From an uncultured Pseudomonadota bacterium (GTDB taxonomy: Bacteria > Pseudomonadota > Gammaproteobacteria > Burkholderiales > Usitatibacteraceae), in NCBI GenBank assembly GCA_946885905.1, contig CAMPHL010000049.1:1-9977 (forward strand): a DNA stretch of 9,977 bases, written 5' to 3'. Below are positions 1-5,847 of this stretch, in pieces. A model generated the notes under the pieces. The model worked only from the letters and a program-made list of their open reading frames with translations, was not told the DNA's origin and ran no database searches. The stretch's first letter is position 1. Every line of letters begins with the position of its first letter. The position numbers and the translations under genes were made by a program.

Positions 1-230
1 ACGGGGTGGGCATCAGCCGCGAGCACATCGGCGTGATCTTCGAGAAATTCCGCCAGGTGGGCGACACGCTCACCGACAAGCCCGCCGGCACGGGGCTCGG
101 GCTCGCCATCTGCCGCCAGATCATCAACCACTTCGGCGGGCGCCTCTGGGCCGAGAGCGAGCCGGGCAGGGGCTCCACGTTCTCGTTCACCCTGCCCAAG
201 CCCGAGGAAGTGCGGGCGGCAGCCGAATAG
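1..230 (+). CDS. Sensor histidine kinase, C-terminal part (5' end outside window)
   Basis: This is the end of a two-component sensor kinase. Only the last ~75 residues are present and the reading frame is open at the left edge. The visible piece is the ATP-binding (HATPase_c) domain. It begins inside the G1 box (GVGI), continues with an F-box-like IFEKFRQ, then the G2 box GTGLGLAI, and ends with the typical terminal strand GGRLWAESEPGRGSTFSFTLP. The protein stops 16 residues after that strand, so no receiver domain is fused at the C-terminus. The input domain, phosphorylated histidine and partner regulator lie outside the window, so its signal cannot be inferred. It converges on the minus-strand membrane-protein gene with only 16 bp between the stop codons. 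A GTG at position 6 is an internal valine, not a start. Confidence 0.93.
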   Translation, partial: GVGISREHIGVIFEKFRQVGDTLTDKPAGTGLGLAICRQIINHFGGRLWAESEPGRGSTFSFTLPKPEEVRAAAE

Positions 231-246
231 GCGAGCCCGAGGGAGA

Positions 247-540
247 TCAGACGGGCGGCTTGGCCGCCTGCAATACCGAGTACACCTTGAGTGCGAGGGC
301 CAGCACCCAGGCCACCACCAGCAGCAAGAAAGCTACGTAGCCGATGTGCTGGTCGACGATGAAGCGCGGCGTCACGAAGCGCGTCGCCTTCATGATCGGC
401 GCGGTCACGGTCGCGAAGGCGCGGTAGATCACGTTTTCCTGCCGGCGGTTTCCCGCGAAGAGATACAGCAGGCCCTGGCCCAGCATCACGACGATCAGGA
501 CTTCGAGCAGGCCCTTGAGCACGGTGGCGATGAGGAACAT
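247..540 (-). CDS. Small two-helix membrane protein, YggT-like
   Basis: This is a 97-residue integral membrane protein. It has one hydrophobic helix near the N-terminus (about residues 3-27), a basic loop, and a second helix near residues 67-88. The segment IYRAFATVTAPIMKATRFVTP followed by a hydrophobic helix resembles the YggT family pattern, in which a 'tx-P' amphipathic segment sits between two membrane helices. The match is by eye and loose, so a generic hypothetical membrane protein is the alternative. Its ATG follows the stop codon of the upstream TPR gene directly (TAGATG, no gap), which implies translational coupling and a shared transcript. YggT proteins have been linked to cell-envelope and osmotic functions, but nothing here fixes a role. 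A short GC hairpin (254-268) overlaps the last codons. Confidence 0.75.
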   Translation of the reverse strand: MFLIATVLKGLLEVLIVVMLGQGLLYLFAGNRRQENVIYRAFATVTAPIMKATRFVTPRFIVDQHIGYVAFLLLVVAWVLALALKVYSVLQAAKPPV

Positions 541-1110
541 CTACTCGATCCCGGATGGGAGGCCCGCGTCCTGCGCGAGCTTCTTCGCCATCTTCGTGTC
601 GAAGCGGGCGAGATGCCGGTGCGCTTCCTCGAGCTTGCCCTGCTCGCCCAGCGTGAAGTGCGCCATGCCCAGGTTGTACCAGGCATAGGGGTTCATGGGT
701 TGAAGCTCGGCGGCGCGCCCGAGCGCCTCCGCGGCCTTGTCGTGCCGGCCGAGGACCGCGTGTGCGAGCCCCATCCCATACCAGGCGCGATCCAGCGTGG
801 GCTTCAGGCGCACCGCGTGCTCGAAGGCCGCGATGGCCTCTTCCTTGCGCCCCTGGCGATCGAGCACGAAGCCGAGATCGAAGAAGGCCGCGGGATTGCC
901 GGGTTCGTCCCGGGTAGCCTGCTCGAAGTAGCGCACGGCGAGGTCGTCCTTGCCGAGCATCGCGTAAGCGTAGGCGAGGTTGGCGGCGGCGCGTCCGAAG
1001 CCGGGATTGGCGGCGAGTGAGGCCTGGAATCCCTCGATGGCCAGCTCGTAGCGCTTGAACGCCATGAAGAAACGGGCGCGAAGGTAAGGCGACCACTGCT
1101 CGAAGCTCAT
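541..1110 (-). CDS. Tetratricopeptide repeat (TPR) protein
   Basis: This 189-residue protein is built almost entirely from TPR helix pairs and is probably a protein-protein interaction scaffold. Repeats of about 34 residues start near residues 6, 40, 74, 108 and 142. The TPR consensus is visible in NLAYAYAMLGKDDLAVRYFEQA, split over repeat two, and in AWYGMGLAHAVLGRHDKAAEAL in repeat four. The last repeat is degenerate. There is no signal peptide or membrane segment, so a cytoplasmic location is likely. I chose ATG 1110 (MSFEQW). The frame stays open to an ATG at 1146, which would add 12 residues (MGGCTGLLSFGP) that do not look like a signal or lipobox. Neither start has a good Shine-Dalgarno sequence. 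It is co-directional with, and directly abuts, the YggT-like gene, and diverges from the MASE1 kinase gene. Confidence 0.85.
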   Translation of the reverse strand: MSFEQWSPYLRARFFMAFKRYELAIEGFQASLAANPGFGRAAANLAYAYAMLGKDDLAVRYFEQATRDEPGNPAAFFDLGFVLDRQGRKEEAIAAFEHAVRLKPTLDRAWYGMGLAHAVLGRHDKAAEALGRAAELQPMNPYAWYNLGMAHFTLGEQGKLEEAHRHLARFDTKMAKKLAQDAGLPSGIE

Positions 1111-1179
1111 CGGTCCGAAGGATAGCAGGCCCGTGCATCCGCCCATCTAAAAGAGGAGCGGGCGTGGGAAAATCCCTGC

Positions 1180-2793
1180 ATGAATCCGACCGGCATCGGG
1201 GGGGCCAGGCTCGAGCCCGCGGTCATGGGCGCGGCGCGCGCGACCCTCGCCGGGACCGGTTTCGCCGCCTGCTACATCCTGCTCGATCGGTTGAGCTACA
1301 TCCATCCGTTGGAGCAGTACGGCATCACGCCCTGGAACCCCCAGCCCGCGCTCGCCATCGCGCTGCTGCTGCTCGGAGGGCAGCGGTGGCTGGGCGTGGT
1401 GCTCGCAGCCGTGGTCGGGGCCGAATGGATCGTGCGCGGCGCTCCGGCGGGTTTCACGGCGACGCTGGTGCTCGGTGGTGTGCTGACCCTGTCCTACGCC
1501 GCGATCGCCCGCGCCCTCTCGAGCCTGTTCCCGATCGAGCCCGCGCTCGGAAGCCGGCGCGACACCATCCGGCTGGTGGCGGTGGTGACGATCGGCACCC
1601 TCGTCACGGGCGTGCTCTACATCTCGGCGCTCGCCTCGCTCGGTTTGCGCCCCGACGCCGGCGCGCTCGATGCGCTGCTTCGCTTCTGGATCGGCGACTC
1701 GGTGGGCATCCTCGTGACCCTTCCGCCGATCCTGATGGCGAGCGTGCCCGCGCGCCGCCGCGAGATGCGTGCGATGTTCGGGCGCGCCGAAACGCTCGCC
1801 TACGCCGCTTCGATCGCGCTCGCGCTCTGGCTGGTGTTCGCGCGGCCGGTCGCCGAGCAGTTCAAGTTCTTCTACGTGATGTTCCTTCCCCTGGTCTGGG
1901 TGGCCACGCGTTTCGGCATGGTCGGGGGGGCGTTGACCGCGGTCGCGATACAGCTGGGCCTCTTCATCGAGGTGCAGGTCGGCGCCTACCAGGCGGTCAC
2001 CGTATTCGAGCTGCAGGCCTTCCTCATCGCCCTCACGATCACCGGGCTCTTCCTCGGCGTGGCGATCGACGAGCGTCGCCGTGCCGCGGAGGAGCTGCGC
2101 CGATCGATGCGCCTCGCCACCGCCGGGGAGATGGCCGCGGCCCTCGCCCACGAGATCAACCAGCCGCTCACGGCCCTGGCCACGTACGCGCGCGCATCGC
2201 AGATGCTGGCCGCCGCGCAGCCGCCCGACCCGGCGCGGCTCCACCAGACGCTCGACCGGCTCGCCTCCGAAGCGGCGCGCGCGGGCGAGGTCGTGCGGCG
2301 CTTGCGGGATTTCTTCCGGACGGGGGCCACGGTGCTCGCGCCCTGCTCGCTTGCGGACGTGACCCAGCGCGCGTGCGAGGCGGAGCGCCAACGCGCGGCG
2401 GGCCACGGCGTGGAGATCGAGTGCGACAGCGCAGTCCGCGACGACTACCTGGCCGACGAGGTGCAGCTCCAGGTCGTGCTGCGCAACCTGGTCGCCAATG
2501 GGATCGAGGCCGCGGCGACGGGTCCGGCGCCACGGCGGGTTCGCGTCGAGGTGCGGCGTGACGCTCACGGCGCGGCGCGCGTCACGGTGCGCGATACCGG
2601 GCCGGGCGTGCGGCGCGAGGACGCCGATCGCATCTTCGAGCCGTTCGAATCCACGCGCGCGACCGGGATGGGAATGGGCCTTGCCATCAGCCGCGCCGTG
2701 GTCGAGGCCCATGGCGGCCGGCTCTGGGCGGAAGCCGGTCCGGAGGGCGTCTTCACGTTCACGCTGCCGGCAGGGGAGCCCAGCGGTGGGTGA
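1180..2793 (+). CDS. MASE1-domain membrane sensor histidine kinase
   Basis: This 537-residue two-component kinase has an N-terminal membrane-embedded sensor of MASE1 type (about residues 20-295, roughly eight hydrophobic segments). MASE1 landmarks include NPQPALAIALLLL and FWIGDSVGILVTLPPIL. A short linker leads directly into HisKA, with phospho-acceptor His324 in LAHEINQPL, a FixL/DctB-like H-box. The HATPase_c domain follows: N-box NLVANGIEA (436-444), G1 DTGPG (472-476), F-box FEPFEST and G2 GMGMGLAI. All catalytic boxes look intact. There is no PAS or HAMP domain, so sensing probably occurs in or at the membrane. The ligand of MASE1 kinases is generally unknown. The start ATG 1180 has no well-spaced Shine-Dalgarno (GAGGAG at 1153-1158 is 21 nt away), so a start at ATG 1225 is possible. 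It overlaps the response regulator gene by 8 nt, which strongly suggests they are cognate partners. Confidence 0.93.
   Translation: MNPTGIGGARLEPAVMGAARATLAGTGFAACYILLDRLSYIHPLEQYGITPWNPQPALAIALLLLGGQRWLGVVLAAVVGAEWIVRGAPAGFTATLVLGGVLTLSYAAIARALSSLFPIEPALGSRRDTIRLVAVVTIGTLVTGVLYISALASLGLRPDAGALDALLRFWIGDSVGILVTLPPILMASVPARRREMRAMFGRAETLAYAASIALALWLVFARPVAEQFKFFYVMFLPLVWVATRFGMVGGALTAVAIQLGLFIEVQVGAYQAVTVFELQAFLIALTITGLFLGVAIDERRRAAEELRRSMRLATAGEMAAALAHEINQPLTALATYARASQMLAAAQPPDPARLHQTLDRLASEAARAGEVVRRLRDFFRTGATVLAPCSLADVTQRACEAERQRAAGHGVEIECDSAVRDDYLADEVQLQVVLRNLVANGIEAAATGPAPRRVRVEVRRDAHGAARVTVRDTGPGVRREDADRIFEPFESTRATGMGMGLAISRAVVEAHGGRLWAEAGPEGVFTFTLPAGEPSGG
2771..2785 (+). promoter_or_regulatory. 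Ribosome binding site fixing the GTG start of the response regulator
   Basis: AGGGGAG at 2772-2778 lies 7 nt before GTG 2786, inside the end of the kinase gene. The response regulator frame is open far upstream, so this site together with the overlap decides where the protein begins. Confidence 0.65.
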
Positions 2794-3418
2794 GGGCGCC
2801 GCGGGGCTTGCCGTCTACATCGTGGACGATGACGCCGCGATCCGCGATGCGTTGTCGCTGCTGCTGAGCCTGCACGGGTATCGCACGGCGAGCTTCGCGA
2901 GCGGCGAGGACCTGCTCGGCGCGCTGGACGCGGGAAGCGCCGGGTGCATCGTCGCCGACCTCAAGATGCCGGGCATGACCGGGCTCGAGCTGCAGGCGGC
3001 CTTGCAGTCGAGATCCGTCCAGCTGCCGGTGGTGATCATCACCGCGCATGGCGACGTCGCCAGCGCACGTGCCGCATTCCGCTCCGATGCCGTGGATTTC
3101 CTCGAGAAGCCGTTCGAGGATCGCGCCGTGCTCGCGGCCGTCGCGGCCGGGATGGCGCGCGAGCGCGAGCGCCTGGAGCGGGGAGCGCGCGCGCAGCGCC
3201 GCGGGGAAAGCCTGGCCGCGCTTACCGAGCGCGAGCGCGGCGTCCTGGAGCTCCTGGTCGAGGGATTGCACAACCGCGACGTGGCGCAACGCCTGGGCAT
3301 CAGCCCCAGGACCGTGGAAGTGCACAAGGCGCGCGTGATGGAGAAGCTCGGCGCGCGCAACCTGGTCGAGCTGATCCGCGCCGTGGAAGGTGCGCAGGGC
3401 CGCGGGCGGGGGACGTAA
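2786..3418 (+). CDS. FixJ-type response regulator (receiver plus LuxR HTH)
   Basis: This 210-residue DNA-binding response regulator is the likely partner of the MASE1 kinase. The receiver domain spans residues 8-122, with acidic pocket DDD (14-16), phospho-acceptor Asp58 in VADLKMPG, switch Thr86 and conserved Lys108 in EKPF, all intact. A short arginine-rich linker leads to a GerE/LuxR helix-turn-helix (about 143-200) with the classic LTERERGVLELL and ISPRTVEVHKARVMEKL motifs. The VDFLEKPF sequence and overall layout place it in the FixJ/TtrR/StyR-like subgroup. I chose GTG 2786 because it begins the protein just before the receiver and has an RBS. It overlaps the kinase stop by 8 nt. Targets are unknown. 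The small membrane protein and antiporter genes start 62 bp downstream and are natural candidates. Confidence 0.95.
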   Translation: MGEGAAGLAVYIVDDDAAIRDALSLLLSLHGYRTASFASGEDLLGALDAGSAGCIVADLKMPGMTGLELQAALQSRSVQLPVVIITAHGDVASARAAFRSDAVDFLEKPFEDRAVLAAVAAGMARERERLERGARAQRRGESLAALTERERGVLELLVEGLHNRDVAQRLGISPRTVEVHKARVMEKLGARNLVELIRAVEGAQGRGRGT

Positions 3419-3480
3419 GGGCCAACGCGTAGGGGCAGTACCGGATTTTCAGCGGCCGAGGCGGCGGTTAGCCTCGAACC
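3419..3480 (+). promoter_or_regulatory. Intergenic leader with hairpin upstream of the small membrane protein
   Basis: This 62-bp gap separates the response regulator from the next gene. It contains TAGGGG-CAG-TACC (3430-3442), similar to the inverted repeat upstream of the symporter operon, and a 6-bp stem CGAGGC/GCCTCG (3457-3462 with 3471-3476, 8-nt loop) ending 4 nt before ATG 3481. The only Shine-Dalgarno-like bases (GAGG) lie within the stem. No convincing -35/-10 pair is visible. The role is inferred only. Confidence 0.3.
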
Positions 3481-3744
3481 ATGGCTGCGGATTTGCAGGT
3501 CCTGCTATTTCCCGAGCTTCGCGGGCTCACCGCGGCGCAGCGCGCCAGCGCCCTGCGTTGCGCGCGCAGCACTGCGTTCGACGTCATCGAATTGCTCGGG
3601 ATGGCGCTCGCCCTGGTCGTCGCGGCGGCGTTGGCCAGCAAGCCGTGGCTCGCCCTGCTCCTGGGGGCGGCACTCATCGCTCCCATCCACGCGCGCCGCC
3701 TGCGGCGTGGCCTGCGCCGCTCGCGCGGAGGCGAACGGCCGTGA
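3481..3744 (+). CDS. Small membrane protein of unknown function
   Basis: This 87-residue protein has no family I recognise. The N-terminal half is soluble-looking (LFPELRGLTAAQRASALRCA). Two hydrophobic stretches (about 36-52 and 54-68) form a probable helical hairpin, and the C-terminus is strongly basic (ARRLRRGLRRSR), which by the positive-inside rule would be cytoplasmic. The stop codon overlaps the GTG start of the antiporter gene (GTGA), so the two are likely translated together and the small protein may be an accessory to that transporter. The ATG has no properly spaced Shine-Dalgarno, and a hairpin lies directly upstream. Coding status is supported by the tight junction, the membrane-protein character and the lack of a better frame here. 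It could also start slightly elsewhere. Confidence 0.7.
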   Translation: MAADLQVLLFPELRGLTAAQRASALRCARSTAFDVIELLGMALALVVAAALASKPWLALLLGAALIAPIHARRLRRGLRRSRGGERP

Positions 3745-5216
3745 CCGGGCTTTCCACCGCAGGGTTGCAAGTCCTTTTCGCGTGCCTCTTCGCGATCGCC
3801 CTCGTGCACACGTTCTCGACCAGGTTCTTCGAGGGCATGGCGCGCCGCCGCCCGCAGCACGCCGGCGTATGGCACCTGCTGGGCGAGGTCGAGGTGGCGT
3901 TCGGGTTCTGGGCCATGGTGCTCGTCGTCGCGATGATGGCCGCGCTCGGCCCCGCGGAGGCCACCGACTACCTCGACTCGCGCGACTTCACCGAGCCCAT
4001 GTTCGTGTTCGTCGTGATGGTCATCGCCGGCACGCGCCCCATCCTGCAGCTCGCGCTTTCGCTCACGCGCCGCATCGCCCGCGCGGTCCCGATGGATCCC
4101 GGCATGGCGGCCTATTTCACCGCGCTCGCCTTCGTGCCCCTGCTGGGGTCCTTCATCACCGAGCCGGCGGCCATGACGCTGGCCGCGCTCATCCTGCTCG
4201 ACGGCTACTACCGCCGCGGCCTCTCGAACCGGCTGAAGTACGCCACGCTCGGCGTGCTGTTCGTCAACATCTCCATCGGCGGCACGCTCACGCCCTTCGC
4301 CGCACCGCCCGTGCTCATGGTGGCGGCCAAGTGGGGTTGGGACCTGCCGTTCATGCTGGCGAGCTTCGGATGGAAGGCGGCGCTCGCGGTGTTGGTGAAC
4401 GCCCTGGTCGTGACGTGGCTCTTCCGCGGGGAGCTGAAGCGGTTGGGCCGCCCGCCAGAGGACCTCGTGGGAGTGCGGGTGCCGGCCGCCATCGTCGCCG
4501 TGCACGTGGCGTTCCTCGCCGGAGTCGTGGCATTCGCCCACCACCCCGAGGTCTTCATGGGGCTGCTGCTCTTCTTCCTCGGGTTCGCCACCGCGTACGA
4601 GCGCTACCAGGACCGGCTCATCCTTCGCGAAGGATTGCTCGTCGCATTCTTCCTCGCCGGGCTCGTGGTCCTGGGCGGGCAGCAGCGCTGGTGGCTGGAA
4701 CCGCTGTTGCGCAGCATGGATGCGAACACGGTCTTCTGGGGCGCGACCGCGCTCACCGCGGTGACGGACAACGCGGCGCTCACCTACTTGGGGTCGCTCG
4801 TCGATGGCCTGAGCGACGAGTTCAGGTACGCGCTCGTGGCGGGGGCGGTCACCGGGGGAGGGCTCACCGTGATCGCGAACGCGCCCAACCCCGCCGGCTT
4901 CTCCATCCTTCGCCGGTCCTTCGAGGACGGCGCCATCAACCCGCTGGGACTGCTCGCCGCGGCCGCGTTTCCGACGCTGGTCGCGGCCGCGGCGTTCTGG
5001 CTCCCCTTGCCAGGAGGCTCCATGGACATCATCGGCGCAGCCACCGACTTCATCGAATGGTTCCGCTCGCTCGACCCGGCGTTCGCCTTCCTGCTGGCCC
5101 TGCCAGTGCTGGTGGTCGCCGCGGGACTGGCTCGCGAGCACTGGGACCGCCGCAAGGAGCACGCGGCCCTGCAGGCGGGCCGGCGGGCCAACCCGCGCTT
5201 CGACGCATCCGATTAG
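3741..5216 (+). CDS. Putative Na+/H+ antiporter (PF07399-like, ion transporter superfamily)
   Basis: This 491-residue polytopic membrane protein has about eleven or twelve hydrophobic segments. It carries the signatures I associate with the 'putative Na+/H+ antiporter' family: an early HTFSTRFFEGM, HLLGEVEVAFGFW (45-57), FITEPAAMTLAALIL (138-152), GGTLTPFAAPPVLM (180-193), TDNAALTYLGS (342-352) and ANAPNPAGFSIL (379-390). The repeated Pro/Asn-containing motifs suggest paired re-entrant hairpins as in the ion transporter superfamily. The antiport activity is a family label, not proven here. The start is GTG 3741, with GGAGG at 3727-3731 spaced 9 nt, overlapping the stop of the preceding gene. 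The open frame upstream is an alternate frame of other genes. The last ~64 residues add an extra helix and a basic tail and are preceded by a strong internal ribosome binding site. Confidence 0.88.
   Translation: MTGLSTAGLQVLFACLFAIALVHTFSTRFFEGMARRRPQHAGVWHLLGEVEVAFGFWAMVLVVAMMAALGPAEATDYLDSRDFTEPMFVFVVMVIAGTRPILQLALSLTRRIARAVPMDPGMAAYFTALAFVPLLGSFITEPAAMTLAALILLDGYYRRGLSNRLKYATLGVLFVNISIGGTLTPFAAPPVLMVAAKWGWDLPFMLASFGWKAALAVLVNALVVTWLFRGELKRLGRPPEDLVGVRVPAAIVAVHVAFLAGVVAFAHHPEVFMGLLLFFLGFATAYERYQDRLILREGLLVAFFLAGLVVLGGQQRWWLEPLLRSMDANTVFWGATALTAVTDNAALTYLGSLVDGLSDEFRYALVAGAVTGGGLTVIANAPNPAGFSILRRSFEDGAINPLGLLAAAAFPTLVAAAAFWLPLPGGSMDIIGAATDFIEWFRSLDPAFAFLLALPVLVVAAGLAREHWDRRKEHAALQAGRRANPRFDASD
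5012..5024 (+). promoter_or_regulatory. Strong internal Shine-Dalgarno and in-frame ATG in the antiporter gene
   Basis: A full AGGAGG (5012-5017) sits 4 nt before an in-frame ATG (5022, Met428). Initiation there would give a 64-residue peptide containing one membrane helix. It may be chance, because AGGAGG encodes part of a Pro-Gly-Gly segment. Confidence 0.3.
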
Positions 5217-5226
5217 ACCCGGCCGT

Positions 5227-5242
5227 GCCGCGCCGGCGCGGC
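5227..5242. repeat. 16-bp GC palindrome after the antiporter stop
   Basis: A perfect self-complementary stretch begins 11 bp past the antiporter stop: stem GCCGCG/CGCGGC around CCGG. It could form a hairpin in RNA that stabilises or terminates the upstream transcript, but no T-run follows, so it is not a canonical intrinsic terminator. Confidence 0.4.
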
Positions 5243-5275
5243 CGATAGCAAGCTGGCGGCTTCTACGGGAGCCCG

Positions 5276-5312
5276 CTGCATGCCTTGACGGCCATTGACC
5301 GGCGGCATGCAG
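5276..5312. repeat. Inverted repeat with internal TTGAC direct repeats upstream of the zinc-ribbon gene
   Basis: Nine-base arms CTGCATGCC (5276-5284) and GGCATGCAG (5304-5312) are exact reverse complements, separated by 19 nt. The spacer holds two TTGAC copies (5285 and 5295), each resembling a -35 element. No good -10 box follows at 17 bp; TACCAT at 5321 is 20 nt after the second copy. It may be an operator or a hairpin. It lies in the 122-bp gap between the antiporter and the next gene. Confidence 0.4.
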
Positions 5313-5338
5313 GATCGTCGTACCATCGAGGATCCCGC

Positions 5339-5773
5339 ATGCGCAGCTCCTTGGATCCCACCTCCAGCATCCGCCGGCTCGGTTTCCGCAAGTGGTACGA
5401 GCGCGAGCTCATCAAGTGCCATGCGTCGCTGCTTACCTGCCTGCTTTGCGGCCTGACCATGGCGGCGCTCCTGGAGACCATCGATTTCTCCAACTTCGGC
5501 TGGTCACCGGCGTCCAAGCTCGCGGTCATCGCCGCGGCGGGCGTCCTCGGCTGGGTGTCATGGAAGTCCTACATCCGCATCCTCACGCGCGCCGAGTTCT
5601 ACGGCGAGCGCTCGAGCTGTCCCTCGTGCAAGGCGTACGGCCGCTTCAAGGTCCTGTCCACCGGGCTGGACGAGGCTCCCGGCAGGGTGGCCGATGCGGT
5701 AGCTCCGCTACCCGCCGCGTGGCTGCGAGTCGAATGCCGCCAGTGCGGCACCGCGTGGCGGATGCCCGAGTGA
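5339..5773 (+). CDS. Small membrane protein with C-terminal zinc-ribbon-like cysteines
   Basis: This 144-residue protein is of unknown function. It has two likely transmembrane helices (about 28-45 and 58-76), followed by a soluble C-terminal domain with two CxxC knuckles, CPSC (94-97) and CRQC (133-136), about 35 residues apart. That spacing fits a rubredoxin- or zinc-ribbon-type metal site. The region between the knuckles is low in charge and includes FKVLSTGLDEAPG. The start is ATG 5339, with GAGG about 7 nt upstream. The frame extends to a TTG at 5285, but that lies within an inverted repeat and adds an unconvincing 18 residues. The gene ends 26 bp before the terminator hairpin and is separated by 122 bp from the antiporter, so it is probably its own unit. 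No family is confidently recognised. Confidence 0.75.
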   Translation: MRSSLDPTSSIRRLGFRKWYERELIKCHASLLTCLLCGLTMAALLETIDFSNFGWSPASKLAVIAAAGVLGWVSWKSYIRILTRAEFYGERSSCPSCKAYGRFKVLSTGLDEAPGRVADAVAPLPAAWLRVECRQCGTAWRMPE

Positions 5774-5799
5774 GACGGGGATCTGCCCGGCGGCAGTAA

Positions 5800-5827
5800 C
5801 GAAAAGGGCCCCGAAGGGCCCTTTTCG
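5800..5827. terminator. Bidirectional intrinsic terminator
   Basis: A perfect 12-bp stem (cgaaaagggccc with gggcccttttcg) closes a 4-nt loop. The A-run/T-run at the ends of the stem serves as a U-tract in either direction. It sits between the convergent zinc-ribbon gene (stop 5773) and symporter gene (stop 5848) and can end both transcripts. Confidence 0.9.
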
Positions 5828-5847
5828 CTGCGGCTTGCCGTCGTGCA

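Noticed and set aside
6..230. Stand-alone 74-residue ORF starting at GTG 6
   Set aside because: The sequence begins inside the G1 box of an ATPase domain. The frame is open to the window edge, so it is the end of a longer kinase.
254..268. GGCGGC-TTG-GCCGCC hairpin at the end of the YggT-like gene
   Set aside because: It lies within coding sequence before the stop, lacks a T-run, and is easily produced by Ala/Pro codons at this GC content.
1147..2712. Long open frame antisense to the MASE1 kinase (521 codons)
   Set aside because: Its product is dominated by Arg, Gly, His and Glu with no domain pattern. The plus strand encodes an intact kinase, and GC-rich DNA commonly leaves such antisense frames open.
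3468..5162. Long open frame antisense to the antiporter (564 codons)
   Set aside because: The composition is extremely rich in His, Arg and Glu with no membrane or domain signature. It mirrors the antiporter codons.
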